The position numbers were made by a program, and so were the translations under genes. Positions 46,107 to 56,382 of a DNA stretch of 64,000 bases are shown here, piece after piece. The stretch lies in the NCBI GenBank assembly GCA_031287415.1, contig JAITSY010000021.1, positions 1-64,000 of the forward strand. The letters are read 5' to 3'. The number at the start of each line of letters is the position of its first letter. Within the stretch, counting starts at the first letter, position 1. The notes under the pieces were generated by a model. That model was given only the letters and a program-made list of their open reading frames with translations. It made no database searches and had not been told where the DNA came from. The stretch comes from Candidatus Methanorbis basalitermitum (GTDB lineage: Archaea; Halobacteriota; Methanomicrobia; Methanomicrobiales; Methanocorpusculaceae).

Positions 46107-48128
46107 ATGGAGGAAATACATACCACAACGGGGCAGTTTGACCGTTCTGATAGGGGAACTGAGCCTGTTGTCAGTCTTGGAGATCAGGAACCCGAAGCTT
46201 CTTCGCAGCAAGAGTCCGCCGTGCCGAGAACATACGCATCAGATCACATCGATCCGGAGCTCTTTGGCGGGGTGCGGTTTGATACGACCGCTGACATTGT
46301 GATTCCGCCGTCTTTAATTGATCAGGTCATCGGCCAGGAACATGCGGTTGAAGTAATCAAAAAAGTGGCGACCCAGCGCCGCCATGTGATGATGATTGGC
46401 AGCCCCGGTACTGGCAAATCAATGCTTGCAAAGGCAATGGCTGAACTTCTGCCAATGGAGGAGATGCAGGATGTCCTGACCTATCCGAACATTGAGGACA
46501 ACAACAATCCGATTATCCGCGGGGTTCCGGCAGGGCGCGGCAGGGAGATTGTTGCTGCCCATAGACTTGCGACGCGCAAACGGGTGTCTTTGCGGAACAT
46601 GATTCTGATGAGCCTTGTCCTTTTCATTCTCGTGTTTGCATATTTCTCCGGACAGATTTTGATGGGACTGTTCATCGTGATCCTGCTCTTTATGGCGTTC
46701 CGGACGATGATGCCGCGTGACGAGGCGCTGGTACCAAAGCTCATCGTCTCCAACAAACCAGACTCCAAAGCGCCATTTGTTGATGGTACCGGTTCGCATG
46801 CAGGAGCCTTGCTTGGCGATGTCCGCCACGACCCATTCCAGTCGGGAGGCCTTGAGACGCCCGCGCACGACCGTGTGGAGGCGGGAGCGATTCACCGCGC
46901 CAACCGAGGTGTGCTCTTCATTGATGAGATCAATACGCTTGAACTTTCTTCGCAGCAGAGTCTTCTAACCGCACTGCAGGAGGGCGAATTCCCGATTACC
47001 GGTCAGAGTGAGCGCTCGTCGGGTGTGATGGTCCGAACAGAGCCGGTACCCTGCCGATTTATAATGATCGCGGCAGGAAATCTTGATGCAATGCAGAGCA
47101 TGCATCCGGCGCTTCGCAGCCGCATCCGGGGCTATGGCTACGAAGTCTACATGAGTGAGACGATGGACGACACGCAGGACAACCGCGCTCGTCTTGTCCG
47201 CTTCATTGCACAGGAGGTACAAAACGACGGCAAGATACCTCACTTCGATCCATCTGCCGTTACCGAAATTCTCCGTGAGGCGCGACGCCGATCCGGGCGC
47301 AAGGGACACCTCACCTTAAAGCTCCGTGGCCTTGGCGGTCTCGTGCGTGTTGCAGGAGATCTTGCCAGGCAGGCAGGAGATCCCGCAACCACCATGAAAC
47401 ATGTGGTTGACGCAAAGCAGATCGCACGCTCGGTAGAGGATCAGATATCGGACGAGTACATCAAGAGAACCCGCGACTATGATCTGACAATCGTGAACGG
47501 TACACTTGTCGGCCGCGTGAACGGTCTTGCGGTTGTCGGCAGTGATGCAGGATCGATTCTGCCGATTAGTGCGGAGGTAACGCCGTCACAGGGTGCAGGA
47601 GCGGTGATTGCAACCGGTCTCTTAAAAGAGATCGCGCAGGAATCAATCAAAAACGTCAGCGCTCTGATCAAAAAATTCTCCGGAACGGACATCCGCAAGG
47701 TGGACATTCATGTGCAATTCATCGGAACCTACAACGGTGTTGAGGGTGACTCGGCATCGATCACGGTGGCGACCGCTGTCATCAGCGCACTTGAGGACAT
47801 TCCCGTCCGTCAGGACGTGGCGATGACGGGTTCGCTTTCAGTTCGCGGTGATGTTCTTCCTATCGGCGGCGTAACCTATAAGATCGAGGCAGCTGCAAAG
47901 GCAGGCATCCACACGGTCATCATTCCACGATCGAATGTAGATGATGTGCTAATCGAGGAACGCTACCGCCAGCTGGTTGGGATCATTCCGGTGACAAGAA
48001 TCGAGGAAGTTCTGCGATACGCACTTGTACCAGAAGACAAAGAAGCGTTCGAGGAGAAACTGTCCTTGATCGGTAAACACATGGAAATCCCAAAAATGTC
48101 TGATGTCTCTAAAGAGGTTGAGGCCTGA
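46107..48128 (+). CDS. lonB: Membrane-anchored archaeal Lon protease (LonB)
   Basis: ATP-dependent membrane protease for damaged and regulatory proteins. The AAA+ domain has Walker A GSPGTGKS near residue 100 and Walker B LFIDEIN near residue 273. Two hydrophobic segments, about residues 168-205, inserted in the ATPase domain are the archaeal LonB membrane anchor. The protease domain has the Ser-Lys dyad: serine in GDSASIT near residue 550 and lysine in YKIEAAAKAG near residue 592. Length 673, intact. It is divergent from prs and lies ahead of tldD. Confidence 0.96.
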   Translation: MEEIHTTTGQFDRSDRGTEPVVSLGDQEPEASSQQESAVPRTYASDHIDPELFGGVRFDTTADIVIPPSLIDQVIGQEHAVEVIKKVATQRRHVMMIGSPGTGKSMLAKAMAELLPMEEMQDVLTYPNIEDNNNPIIRGVPAGRGREIVAAHRLATRKRVSLRNMILMSLVLFILVFAYFSGQILMGLFIVILLFMAFRTMMPRDEALVPKLIVSNKPDSKAPFVDGTGSHAGALLGDVRHDPFQSGGLETPAHDRVEAGAIHRANRGVLFIDEINTLELSSQQSLLTALQEGEFPITGQSERSSGVMVRTEPVPCRFIMIAAGNLDAMQSMHPALRSRIRGYGYEVYMSETMDDTQDNRARLVRFIAQEVQNDGKIPHFDPSAVTEILREARRRSGRKGHLTLKLRGLGGLVRVAGDLARQAGDPATTMKHVVDAKQIARSVEDQISDEYIKRTRDYDLTIVNGTLVGRVNGLAVVGSDAGSILPISAEVTPSQGAGAVIATGLLKEIAQESIKNVSALIKKFSGTDIRKVDIHVQFIGTYNGVEGDSASITVATAVISALEDIPVRQDVAMTGSLSVRGDVLPIGGVTYKIEAAAKAGIHTVIIPRSNVDDVLIEERYRQLVGIIPVTRIEEVLRYALVPEDKEAFEEKLSLIGKHMEIPKMSDVSKEVEA

Positions 48129-48182
48129 TATTTATCTTTTCCAAAGTTAGTTATCCAGTCACCGCCCACATCACATGTGGTA

Positions 48183-49523
48183 ATGGATCCGATACGCTAC
48201 TATGATATCCGGTACGTCAGTGGAACCTCCACGGCGATTACGGTGGAGAACGGCAATGTGGAGTCGGCAGGTTCAAATTTTTTCGGCAAAGCACTCATTC
48301 GCGTTCTTGGTGATCGCGGCTGGGGTTGCTACTGCGCCTCGCCATTTGATCCCGAGGATCGTACCGCCAAACAGGAATACATCAGCCGTGCCGCTCGGGC
48401 CGCCAAACTTGCAAATGTTCCTGCAGAGATCGCCGATGTCCCCTATGGTAATCCCCGCAGCTGGTCATGCTCTGCAGCGGAACAGGCGGCCATTCCTATC
48501 GAAGAAAAGGCTGATCTCCTCCTCCGAATGGAGAGCGGCGCAAAAACCCCCGATATCTGCAGCACTTCGGCACAGTACTCGGAGCTGTATCAGGACGTCT
48601 GGTTTGAGGACTGCAACGATTATAACGCAGCCTCTTCGATCTGCCGTACGCTTTTTACCATCTGCGCGGTCGCTGCCCGTAGCGGAAATATGCAAATGAA
48701 CTATGAACAGGAGGCGGTCGTCGGTCCGCTGAATCTTTCGGGGTATCTTGGTTACGGAGAGAAATGTGCAAGGCGTGCCGCAGAATTGCTGGACGCCTCT
48801 GCCATCTCCGGTGGCAGAATGCCTGTTGTCCTTGATCCTGCTATCGGTGGCGTCTTCGCTCATGAAGCAGTCGGCCACGCAAGTGAGGGCGACGCGGTCC
48901 GCGATGGCATCTCCGTCCTCGCAGGAAAATTGGGGATGCGGGTGGGATCACCTCAGGTCACCATTATTGACGACCCCTCGATGCACGGTTATGGTTACGA
49001 GCCGTTTGACGCGGAATGTATTGCATGCGGTCCGATCGAGCTGGTCAAGGGTGGCATCATGAACGCCTATATACACTCGCGCGAAACTCTTGCTACTGTT
49101 GGTACCGAAACCGGCGACGCCGGCCATGCCCGCGCTGAGTCAGGGATGCAACCGCTGGTCCGGATGAGCAACACCTACATCAAGGAAGGCGACGCTGAAT
49201 ACGACGAGATCATTGCCGAGTGCAGAAATGGAGTTCTCCTTATCGGCTCCCGCGGTGGTGAGGTGGATCCTGGCCGCGGTGCGTTCGTGTTCAATGCAAA
49301 GTACGGCTACCGAATTGAAAACGGCGAGACCACCGCGATGATCCGCGACGTTTCTCTCTCCGGAGACATTTTATCCGTCCTGCACAATACCACTCTCTGT
49401 GGAAACGAACGGAAGATGTCCGGCGGTGTGTGCGGCAAAGGAGGACAGCTTGTTCCAGTCGGCGATGGCGCACCGCATGTGTATCTTACCGAGGCGATGG
49501 TAGGAGGTTGTGGCAATGCCTGA
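48183..49523 (+). CDS. tldD: Metalloprotease TldD
   Basis: Catalytic subunit of the TldD/TldE protease, which in bacteria matures peptides and removes antitoxins. The zinc-binding motif HEAVGHASEGD near residue 223, which spaces the two histidines as HExxxH, identifies the active subunit. The late GSRGGEVDPGRGAFVF and KMSGGVCGKGGQ segments fit the family. An alternative GTG start two codons earlier exists. The stop overlaps the tldE start, as usual for this pair. Confidence 0.92.
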   Translation: MDPIRYYDIRYVSGTSTAITVENGNVESAGSNFFGKALIRVLGDRGWGCYCASPFDPEDRTAKQEYISRAARAAKLANVPAEIADVPYGNPRSWSCSAAEQAAIPIEEKADLLLRMESGAKTPDICSTSAQYSELYQDVWFEDCNDYNAASSICRTLFTICAVAARSGNMQMNYEQEAVVGPLNLSGYLGYGEKCARRAAELLDASAISGGRMPVVLDPAIGGVFAHEAVGHASEGDAVRDGISVLAGKLGMRVGSPQVTIIDDPSMHGYGYEPFDAECIACGPIELVKGGIMNAYIHSRETLATVGTETGDAGHARAESGMQPLVRMSNTYIKEGDAEYDEIIAECRNGVLLIGSRGGEVDPGRGAFVFNAKYGYRIENGETTAMIRDVSLSGDILSVLHNTTLCGNERKMSGGVCGKGGQLVPVGDGAPHVYLTEAMVGGCGNA

Positions 49524-50808
49524 GGTAGATATTGATACAATTCTTCGTACCGGCGAAAAATTCGTCGATGAGATCGAGGTTCTTGTCATCGTCTTTGAGG
49601 ATCTTTTACTTGAACAGCGGGAGATGGCAATCGCAGCAGTCTCCGAATATGCGGGAACATCGATCTACATTAGAACCGTCACCGACGGCAAGGTTGGGGT
49701 GTCCACGACATCGGATCCAACTCGCTGGAAAAATTGTCTTGCTGCCTCGACCGCCGCTGGAAAACTTACTGAGCCGATTGTGGGATGGCGTGGTCTTCCG
49801 GGTCCGGCAGACCTGCCTGCCGTGAGTGAGCCGTTCGATCCAAATCTTTCCATCGATCCGGACACCGCAGCATCGCTTCTTGCGCAAATGAACGAGGGCG
49901 CGTCTGTACATTCAGAGGCACGTGTGGTAACAGGGGGTGTTTCCCTCTCGAAGGGTTCTTCGGTTCTTGCCAATAGTCACGGCATCCGGTATGAGCGGAG
50001 GATGACCAGCATCTCCCTCAGCCTTGATGCTATTGCAGACAGCTCAACCGGCTACGAGTACGATACCGCGCCATTCCTTGACCGGATCGATCCCGTGATG
50101 ATAGGCGAGAGAACGACATTCTGGGCGACCGCATCGCGAAACGGTGTTGCTGTTCCGACAGAGCGGCGCGCTGTTGTTCTCTCCGAACATGTAGTTGACT
50201 CGCTGATTCTTGATCTCTTCGCCAAAGCGGTGAATGGAAGAAATGTTATGACCGGCAAATCGATCTATTCAGATAAGCTTGACGAGGCAGTTGCTGATGC
50301 ATCGCTCTCCATTGCGGACGTGCCGATGGATCCGGCAGGCAACAGTATGCGCCGGTTTGATACCGAGGGAACCCCATCGACTCACTGCGAGATTATTGGG
50401 GACGGTGTTTTGTCCTCATACCTCTACGACTGCAAAACCGCAGGTCAGGCAGGGGCAACATCCACCGGTCACGCGCTTCGCAACGCCAGAGGCGAGACCT
50501 GCATCTCCCCGCACTGTCTCCGGCTTTCCGGTGACGTTACCGGTGTCACTGAAGATCCGTGTGTCTTCGTCCGTGAAGTAATCGGTGCCGGCACGACAAA
50601 TCCACTTACCGGAGAGTTTTCGGTGGAGGTTGCAAATGCTTTCCTGATGGAGGATGGAGAGTTTGTAACGCCAGTGAAAAAAGCGATGATTGCCGGAAAC
50701 GTCTTTGATATACTGAAAAATCTTGGCGGCATCAGTGCAGAGACCAAGACCTTTGACGGCGCGATCGCGCCGAAGATGCGTATCCCAGAAATGCAGATAA
50801 TTGGATAA
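49516..50808 (+). CDS. TldE/PmbA family protein, partner of TldD
   Basis: A 430-residue homologue of TldD that lacks the HExxxH zinc motif, as expected of the inactive partner subunit. Family segments are visible: SLSLDAIADSSTGYEYD, LFAKAVNGRNVMTGKS and a C-terminal VEVANAFLMEDGE. The ATG at 49516 overlaps the last eight bases of tldD. Loss of the motif, combined with the overlap, makes assignment to the E subunit secure. Confidence 0.9.
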   Translation: MPEVDIDTILRTGEKFVDEIEVLVIVFEDLLLEQREMAIAAVSEYAGTSIYIRTVTDGKVGVSTTSDPTRWKNCLAASTAAGKLTEPIVGWRGLPGPADLPAVSEPFDPNLSIDPDTAASLLAQMNEGASVHSEARVVTGGVSLSKGSSVLANSHGIRYERRMTSISLSLDAIADSSTGYEYDTAPFLDRIDPVMIGERTTFWATASRNGVAVPTERRAVVLSEHVVDSLILDLFAKAVNGRNVMTGKSIYSDKLDEAVADASLSIADVPMDPAGNSMRRFDTEGTPSTHCEIIGDGVLSSYLYDCKTAGQAGATSTGHALRNARGETCISPHCLRLSGDVTGVTEDPCVFVREVIGAGTTNPLTGEFSVEVANAFLMEDGEFVTPVKKAMIAGNVFDILKNLGGISAETKTFDGAIAPKMRIPEMQIIG

Positions 50809-50900
50809 ACCAGCAAGGAGGCAATATTTCGTGGGCGACAAAGCCTTTTGCCTTGCAGCATCTGCAGACGCCTTTTTTGTCAGATTGAGATAAAATATCT

Positions 50901-51010
50901 CGGACTTATCGATATTGATGAGAATATATAATGGATTCTTCGTTCTCTATTGATATAGACAGTTATATTTCAGATTTGAAGAACTGTTCCCATTCAAACG
51001 GATAATTCCG
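50901..51010 (+). mobile_element. Miniature inverted-repeat element, copy M5
   Basis: The best-preserved 110-bp copy: ends CGGACTTATC and GATAATTCCG are near-perfect inverted repeats. It lies between tldE and a dispersed repeat. Confidence 0.88.
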
Positions 51011-51083
51011 TAATCTATGTACTCTCGACCGAATATTAGTCATCCGGTCATGGAGGATGGAGAGGTCAGGCGGGCATTTATAA

Positions 51084-51198
51084 GTTGCATGGCAGCGGAG
51101 CGCTTTCGGCTCTGGCGAGATCCTTATCCCGCTGCCACCTGATGCAGGGAACCCGTTGCCCTGCAATGCACGGCACACCTCTATCAGAGGTGTGCGGC
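51084..51198 (-). repeat. Dispersed intergenic repeat, copy 8
   Basis: Starts GTTGCATGGCAGCGG and ends CACCTCTATCAGAGGTGTGCGGC. This copy shows the full pattern, including an internal GAGCGCTTTCGGCTC hairpin. It lies downstream of tldE and copy M5. Confidence 0.85.
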
Positions 51199-51615
51199 TT
51201 TTCCTGTTGCGACTATCCTCCGCGACACGTACACCTGCGACACAGATCAAGTGTTATTCCTATCGGCCCCTCGTAGGAGGTTCACCGGATAGTCTCTCAA
51301 AAAAGTACCGAGAAAGAGTGCTAAGTCTCATCTCTGGATCAAGTACTCCTGCCGCAAGTAGCCAGGTGGCCATCCCGATCACCCGGAACCGGCATTGTCC
51401 ATGCTTGTCGTCTCCCCTTCCAACAGGAGTAGGTGCCAGCGCATGTGTGGGTGTGAGGGTCGGTGTGTACTGCCGAGTGACTATCAGCAAAACTGAGACT
51501 GCAGTTATCAATCAAAAGCCGCCTGCGAAGAACTGAATCGAGCCCTGCTCTATGAATGAATTTTGGCTTGGTGAACAGAACCTGCCATTTCAGCAAACGT
51601 GGACTTTTGAAGTAA
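51199..51615. other. Intergenic region with possible surface-protein debris
   Basis: A minus-strand frame (51260-51511) contains a Thr-Pro-rich stretch YTPTLTPTHALAPTPVG followed by a weakly hydrophobic segment, like the linker of methanogen envelope proteins. It has no other support and is best treated as debris. Confidence 0.3.
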
Positions 51616-51658
51616 CATTAAATAGTTGCAGGGTGCATTTGGTGATACGTGACTTCTC

Positions 51659-52450
51659 ATGCGTGAAGTATCGTTTCCAGTAAGAAGCCTCGGGTCGGCA
51701 AAGCCTGTCTCCCCCACGGTAACTGATCTCGGGGAGTGGGTTCGTCTCCATAAAGGACAGGCAACGGATCTGATCACCTGGGAGGTGGAGGAGACACTCA
51801 AACCGCAGGTTCCAGCAGCCACAATTCCGGCGGCAGGCGGGGTGTTCTACGGTGACCGCATCACGGCAGCATTTTCGAATGTTGCAAACGGGCATATTTC
51901 AGATGAGTTTGATCTGCGGACGGAGGATATCCTTGCCGACTGTAGAGCAGCGGGAAAAATTGTTCGGGGATGCTGGTGGGCGGTTCCGGCACCGCAGACA
52001 TTGCACCTTGCAGACGCATACTTCGATGATGATGATGAAGCAGCTGAAGCTCTGGCAGATGCAATGACCAGGATCTGCCGCCTCATGCGAGATGCGGGGG
52101 CCGCCGGGCATGTACTGATATATGACGATGATCCTGGGTCCATGGATCTCGAGTACTTTTTAGGAAAGCGGTTTCTTCGGTACGTGCCGGATGCATTCCT
52201 CGAAAATGTACTGGAGGTGCAACAGGACCTGATCCTCTCCGCCGAAGCGGTGCCGCATATAGCAGAACTTGCCAACAGCTACACCATCCGGCAGGTGTAT
52301 GTCACAGACCCAGATGCAAAAACGCTCATCGAAATCTGCCGCCTGTTCGATCCGGAGGAGATCTTGCTTGCAGGAACGGCACCTGAGGCGGAGCAACAGG
52401 GGTACTGGGAGGGTCTTGCAGAACTACGGATACGGGTCGCAGATGTGTGA
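51659..52450 (+). CDS. Protein of unknown function
   Basis: I do not recognise the family. The 263-residue product is soluble and acidic, has a four-aspartate run (YFDDDDEAAEAL) near residue 121 and several conserved-looking strand-loop segments (GGVFYGDRI, HVLIYDDDPGS, EEILLAGTAP). It is intact with an ATTAAATAG promoter-like sequence about 40 bases ahead of the ATG. It stands alone between repeat-rich DNA and the convergent cdc48 gene. Its intact state amid decay suggests it is in use. Confidence 0.6.
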   Translation: MREVSFPVRSLGSAKPVSPTVTDLGEWVRLHKGQATDLITWEVEETLKPQVPAATIPAAGGVFYGDRITAAFSNVANGHISDEFDLRTEDILADCRAAGKIVRGCWWAVPAPQTLHLADAYFDDDDEAAEALADAMTRICRLMRDAGAAGHVLIYDDDPGSMDLEYFLGKRFLRYVPDAFLENVLEVQQDLILSAEAVPHIAELANSYTIRQVYVTDPDAKTLIEICRLFDPEEILLAGTAPEAEQQGYWEGLAELRIRVADV

Positions 52451-52544
52451 CTGTGCCGCGTGTCCCATCTAACAGTGAGTCTCGTGCTTCTGATTGTTCA
52501 GTCAGTGAAGCAAAACTCATTGATGTCCGTGCACGCTAGGGGGT

Positions 52545-52598
52545 AGCTGCACGGCCGCCTGCTGTATTGGCGTAACCTCTATCAGAGGCGTGCAGCTC
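52545..52598 (-). repeat. Dispersed intergenic repeat, partial copy 9
   Basis: AGCTGCACG at one end pairs with CGTGCAGCT at the other, enclosing CCTCTATCAGAGG. The GTTGCATGGCAGC end is absent. It lies 11 bases from the cdc48 stop codon. Confidence 0.65.
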
Positions 52599-52608
52599 AT
52601 GAAAAAAG

Positions 52609-55095
52609 TTATTGATATTCTACCAGATTTTGGATCTGCTTTGGCAGCCCGCCTTTGAACCGCTGGTGGATTGCTTCGTAGTATTCGCGGACCCGATCAT
52701 TCATAGTCGGGTGAATACGGAGTTTTGCTGCGCAAAAATCTGCTTTTGTAACGACGGAGGCGTTGCGGCGCAATGCTTCCATAGCAGCCTCGCGGCAGAG
52801 GTTGTCGAGGTCGGAACCTACGTAGCCCTCGGTTTCTGCGGCGATTTTTGCGATGAATACAGTTCTATCCGGGTCCGCAAGAACTGCGCCACATGCAGCA
52901 AGTGCATCCGCAAGCACTCGACGGAGTTGGGGAATTGTTGGGCAGTTTTCTTCTTTTGCAAGTTTTTTTGCCGCAGTTTGGATCTGATTGAGGGTTACGG
53001 TTTTTCCGGTGAATTGCTCTGCTAGTGCGGCAATTGCTTCTTCATTGCAACCCGCGAGTGCTGCTACTGCGGAGTCGAGGCTTGAGTGTTCAAGCGGCAT
53101 ATTCCGCATGTGCACCGCAAGAATTGCTTCACGGTCCGCGAATTTTGGCTCGGCGATGTAAACGAGGCGGTCGAATCTGCCGGAACGAAGCAGTGCCGGA
53201 TCGATGATGTCAGGACGATTGGATGATGCGAGGACTACTACGTCATTTAAGGGTTCGATACCGTCCATCTCGGTAAGGATCTGGTTGAGAACGTTTTCGA
53301 GTGCCTGATTGCCTTCGCCCCCACGAACAGGAGTGAGGGAGTCGATTTCGTCGAAAAAGACGATGGCCGGTGCGACCTGCCGAGCTTTGCGAAAAATTTC
53401 CCGAACGGCGCGCTCGGATTCGCCAACCCATTTGGAAAGGAGCTGCGGGCCTTTGATGGCGATGAAATTTGCGCCGCTTTCATTTGCGACTGCTTTTGCA
53501 ATGAGGGTTTTTCCAGTTCCGGGAGGACCGTAGAGAAGTATGCCTTTGGGCGGCCGGATGCCGAGCAAGTCAAAGGAATCTTTACGAGTGAATGGGTACT
53601 CGACCACCTCACGGACTTCGGTTAAGGCGTCTGCGCATCCTCCGACGTCAGCCCAGCGGGTATCTACAGGTTCAATGGAGATTTCGCGCATGGCAGACGG
53701 CATGATTTCGCGGGATGCTGCTGTGAAGTCTTTTGCGGTAACCTCCATGACGCGAAGCACTTCATCAGGAATGCGTTCAGTGTCGAGATCGATAATGTGC
53801 ATCTGACGACGGAGTGCCCGAATCGCTGCTTCACGTGCGAGGGCGGCGAGATCTGCGCCGACGAATCCCCGGGAGAGTGAGGCCAAGCGTGCAAGGAGTT
53901 TCTCTCGGTTGCGGTTGTATTCTTCTTCTACTGCATCGATTTTCTTTTCCGGACCGTGGAGTTTTAATTCTTTGATAGCTGCTGCGCCTTCAAAGGGCAT
54001 GCCACGCGTGTGGATCTGGAGGATTTCCCGCCGGTCGACTTCGGAGGGTACACCTATTTCGATTTCCCGGTCAAAGCGCCCGGGCCGCCTGAGTGCAGGG
54101 TCAATTGCGTCAGGTCGGTTGGTTGCACCGACGACAACGACCTGTCCACGATCGGTGATGCCGTCCATCATGGTGAGGAGCTGGGCGACGACCCGCCGTT
54201 CAACTTCACCGGAGACATCTGCACGGCGTGGAGCGATGGAGTCGAGTTCGTCGATGAAGATGATTGCAGGCGCGTTTGCCTCAGCTTCTTCGAAGACTTC
54301 GCGAAGCCGCTGTTCGGATTCCCCGTAGTATTTAGAGATAATTTCTGGGCCTGCGATGGAAATGAAGTGGGCTCCGCTTTCATTTGCGACTGCCTTTGCG
54401 ATGAGAGTTTTCCCTGTCCCGGGAGGACCGTAGAGGAGGACGCCTTTGGGAGGGTCGATGCCCATGGTTTCGAAAAGCTCGGGGTGGCGGATAGGGAGTT
54501 CGATCATTTCACGGACACGACGGAGTTCACCTTTGAGGCCGCCGATGTCCTCATAGCTGATCTGTTTTGTGCCTCTGAATCCTTCGAGGGTGCCTTCTTC
54601 AGAGATGTCAATGTCAGTACCGCGGGAGATGATGCAGGCACCTTCGGGTTCGATTGCGGCTATTTTGAATTCGAGATGGGCGTTTGGGTGGTTGGTGGTG
54701 ATCGGGAGGATATCTCCTACAGTTATGGGGAAGTTGATTAATGAGGCGGTTATTTCTTCAGGATTAGTGTCGAAGTTTGCGGGCGTATGAGCCGGTGGGA
54801 TGAGGAGAACATGGTCAGCTTCAATCTGGTTTTCGACCGGGCGGACGGCCACACGGTCACCTGGGTTGACACCCGCGTTGATCCGCGTGAATTTATCGAT
54901 GCGTATTTTGCCCTGCTTCCAGTCGGCGGTCATGGCACGCCAAACTTTTGCGATGGTTTCGGTTTTGCCTTCGATGACGACAAGCTGACCGGGGACTATG
55001 CCAAGCTGCTGCATGGTGTCAGGGTCAAGGCGCGCTTTTCCCGTTCCCTGATCTTCGGGGTAGGCGCTGTCGACTTTGAGTGATAGTTCTGGCAT
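52609..55095 (-). CDS. Cdc48/VAT AAA+ ATPase
   Basis: Hexameric unfoldase that feeds proteins to the proteasome. A double-psi barrel N domain ([19 protein letters not shown]) is followed by D1 with GPPGTGKT near residue 222 and [12 protein letters not shown], and D2 with GPPGTGKT near residue 524 and [14 protein letters not shown]. Arginine-finger regions ([19 protein letters not shown]) are in place. At 828 residues with about 60 extra residues in the D2 C-terminal part, it is slightly longer than common archaeal VAT proteins. It is intact and transcribed alone. Confidence 0.96.
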   Translation of the reverse strand: MPELSLKVDSAYPEDQGTGKARLDPDTMQQLGIVPGQLVVIEGKTETIAKVWRAMTADWKQGKIRIDKFTRINAGVNPGDRVAVRPVENQIEADHVLLIPPAHTPANFDTNPEEITASLINFPITVGDILPITTNHPNAHLEFKIAAIEPEGACIISRGTDIDISEEGTLEGFRGTKQISYEDIGGLKGELRRVREMIELPIRHPELFETMGIDPPKGVLLYGPPGTGKTLIAKAVANESGAHFISIAGPEIISKYYGESEQRLREVFEEAEANAPAIIFIDELDSIAPRRADVSGEVERRVVAQLLTMMDGITDRGQVVVVGATNRPDAIDPALRRPGRFDREIEIGVPSEVDRREILQIHTRGMPFEGAAAIKELKLHGPEKKIDAVEEEYNRNREKLLARLASLSRGFVGADLAALAREAAIRALRRQMHIIDLDTERIPDEVLRVMEVTAKDFTAASREIMPSAMREISIEPVDTRWADVGGCADALTEVREVVEYPFTRKDSFDLLGIRPPKGILLYGPPGTGKTLIAKAVANESGANFIAIKGPQLLSKWVGESERAVREIFRKARQVAPAIVFFDEIDSLTPVRGGEGNQALENVLNQILTEMDGIEPLNDVVVLASSNRPDIIDPALLRSGRFDRLVYIAEPKFADREAILAVHMRNMPLEHSSLDSAVAALAGCNEEAIAALAEQFTGKTVTLNQIQTAAKKLAKEENCPTIPQLRRVLADALAACGAVLADPDRTVFIAKIAAETEGYVGSDLDNLCREAAMEALRRNASVVTKADFCAAKLRIHPTMNDRVREYYEAIHQRFKGGLPKQIQNLVEYQ

Positions 55096-55209
55096 GGTGA
55101 TCAGTACATGTTACGAAGATGATTAATAATATTCTGAAGTGTGCAGACACAGCCCAAAACCAATAGGTTTTATCCTGCAGGCGTGAGAGTACTATTCGGG
55201 AATACTTGT

Positions 55210-56382
55210 ATGCGTCTGCTCGTGATTGATCCAGGATTTGGGGCTGCGGGAGATATGGTTACTGGAGCTCTTCTGTCAGCTGGTGCGGACTGTGATGCAG
55301 TTATGCGGGCGATGCGGTCAGTGACTGCTGAGCCATCGGTTTCGCCAGTGGTCCGATGTGGGATGTCGGCGCTTTTTGTGCAGACACATGCAGGACCGAC
55401 GTGCCGAACCCTTGCGGAGGTGCTGGACACGGTTCGTTTGGCGGATGCTCCGGTAGCTGCGATTTCTCTTGCAAAACGGGTATTTTCCCGGATTGCGGAG
55501 GCTGAGGAGCAGGTACACGGGCATCCTCATGGGCATTTCCATGAGGTTGGGGCAGATGATGCGATTGCAGATGTGCTTGGGGCGTGTACGGCGTTTGTGA
55601 TGCTTAGAGTCGATGCGGTGTGTGTCCTGCCAGTCCGTGTGGGATCGGGAACGGTGATGTGCGCTCACGGGACGATGCCGGTTCCAACACCGGCTACTGC
55701 GGAAATTCTGCGGCGATCGGATCTGACGGTTTTGATGGGGGGAGGGGGAGGAGAGCTGTGTACGCCGACAGGGGCCGCACTTCTTGCAGAGTTTTTAGCG
55801 TCGTTTGGGACTGAGGAGCATGCAGGCCGTGTTGTTTCTATCGGGTGCGGGGCTGGATTCTGCGATCCAGCGGATCATCCTAATGTACTGCGGGTGATGG
55901 TGATGGAATCAGCAGCTTCGTTTTTTGGTCCGACTGTTGATGTTTTGGAGACGAATGTGGATGATTTGCCCGGGGAAGTATTGTCGTCGGCTGTTTCAAT
56001 GCTGATGGATGCGGGGGCGCGGGATGCGTGTCTTGTGCCGGCTGTGATGAAGAAGGGGCGACCCGGATATCTGATGCGGGTGGTTTCGCTCCCGGAGGAT
56101 TCGGAGCGGCTGGCCAGACTGCTTGCCCGCGAGACGGGGAGTCTTGGGGTTCGCTGTGTGCCGATGGTGCATCGGTTTGTGGCGGACCGGCAGGTTTGTG
56201 CAGAGACGGTGATGGTGAATGGGGAAGCATTTACGGTTGAGGTAAAAACGGCGTTTTTGGACGGGAACCCGTACTCACGGAAAGCAGAGTTTGATCAGGT
56301 GAGGGATGCTGCGAATGCTGCGGGGGTTTCGGTGCGGGATATGAAGCGTGTGGTCGAGGAGGAGGCATGGAAAAGGGAATAG
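55210..56382 (+). CDS. larC: LarC-like nickel insertion protein
   Basis: CTP-dependent enzyme that inserts nickel to finish the nickel-pincer nucleotide cofactor. The start MRLLVIDPGFGAAGDMVTGALL is typical of the family. A His-rich EQVHGHPHGHFHEVGADDAIAD stretch near residue 100, VGSGTVMCAHGTMPVP, and ETNVDDLPGE at the start of the C-terminal part follow. In Lactobacillus the two parts need a programmed frameshift; here they are one frame. The open frame begins at 55141, but the ATG at 55210 fits the family. It overlaps radB by 16 bases. Confidence 0.88.
   Translation: MRLLVIDPGFGAAGDMVTGALLSAGADCDAVMRAMRSVTAEPSVSPVVRCGMSALFVQTHAGPTCRTLAEVLDTVRLADAPVAAISLAKRVFSRIAEAEEQVHGHPHGHFHEVGADDAIADVLGACTAFVMLRVDAVCVLPVRVGSGTVMCAHGTMPVPTPATAEILRRSDLTVLMGGGGGELCTPTGAALLAEFLASFGTEEHAGRVVSIGCGAGFCDPADHPNVLRVMVMESAASFFGPTVDVLETNVDDLPGEVLSSAVSMLMDAGARDACLVPAVMKKGRPGYLMRVVSLPEDSERLARLLARETGSLGVRCVPMVHRFVADRQVCAETVMVNGEAFTVEVKTAFLDGNPYSRKAEFDQVRDAANAAGVSVRDMKRVVEEEAWKRE

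Noticed and set aside
51260..51511. Thr-Pro-rich frame resembling a surface-protein linker
   Set aside because: Only the short linker-like stretch looks plausible; no signal peptide, domain or anchor can be shown.
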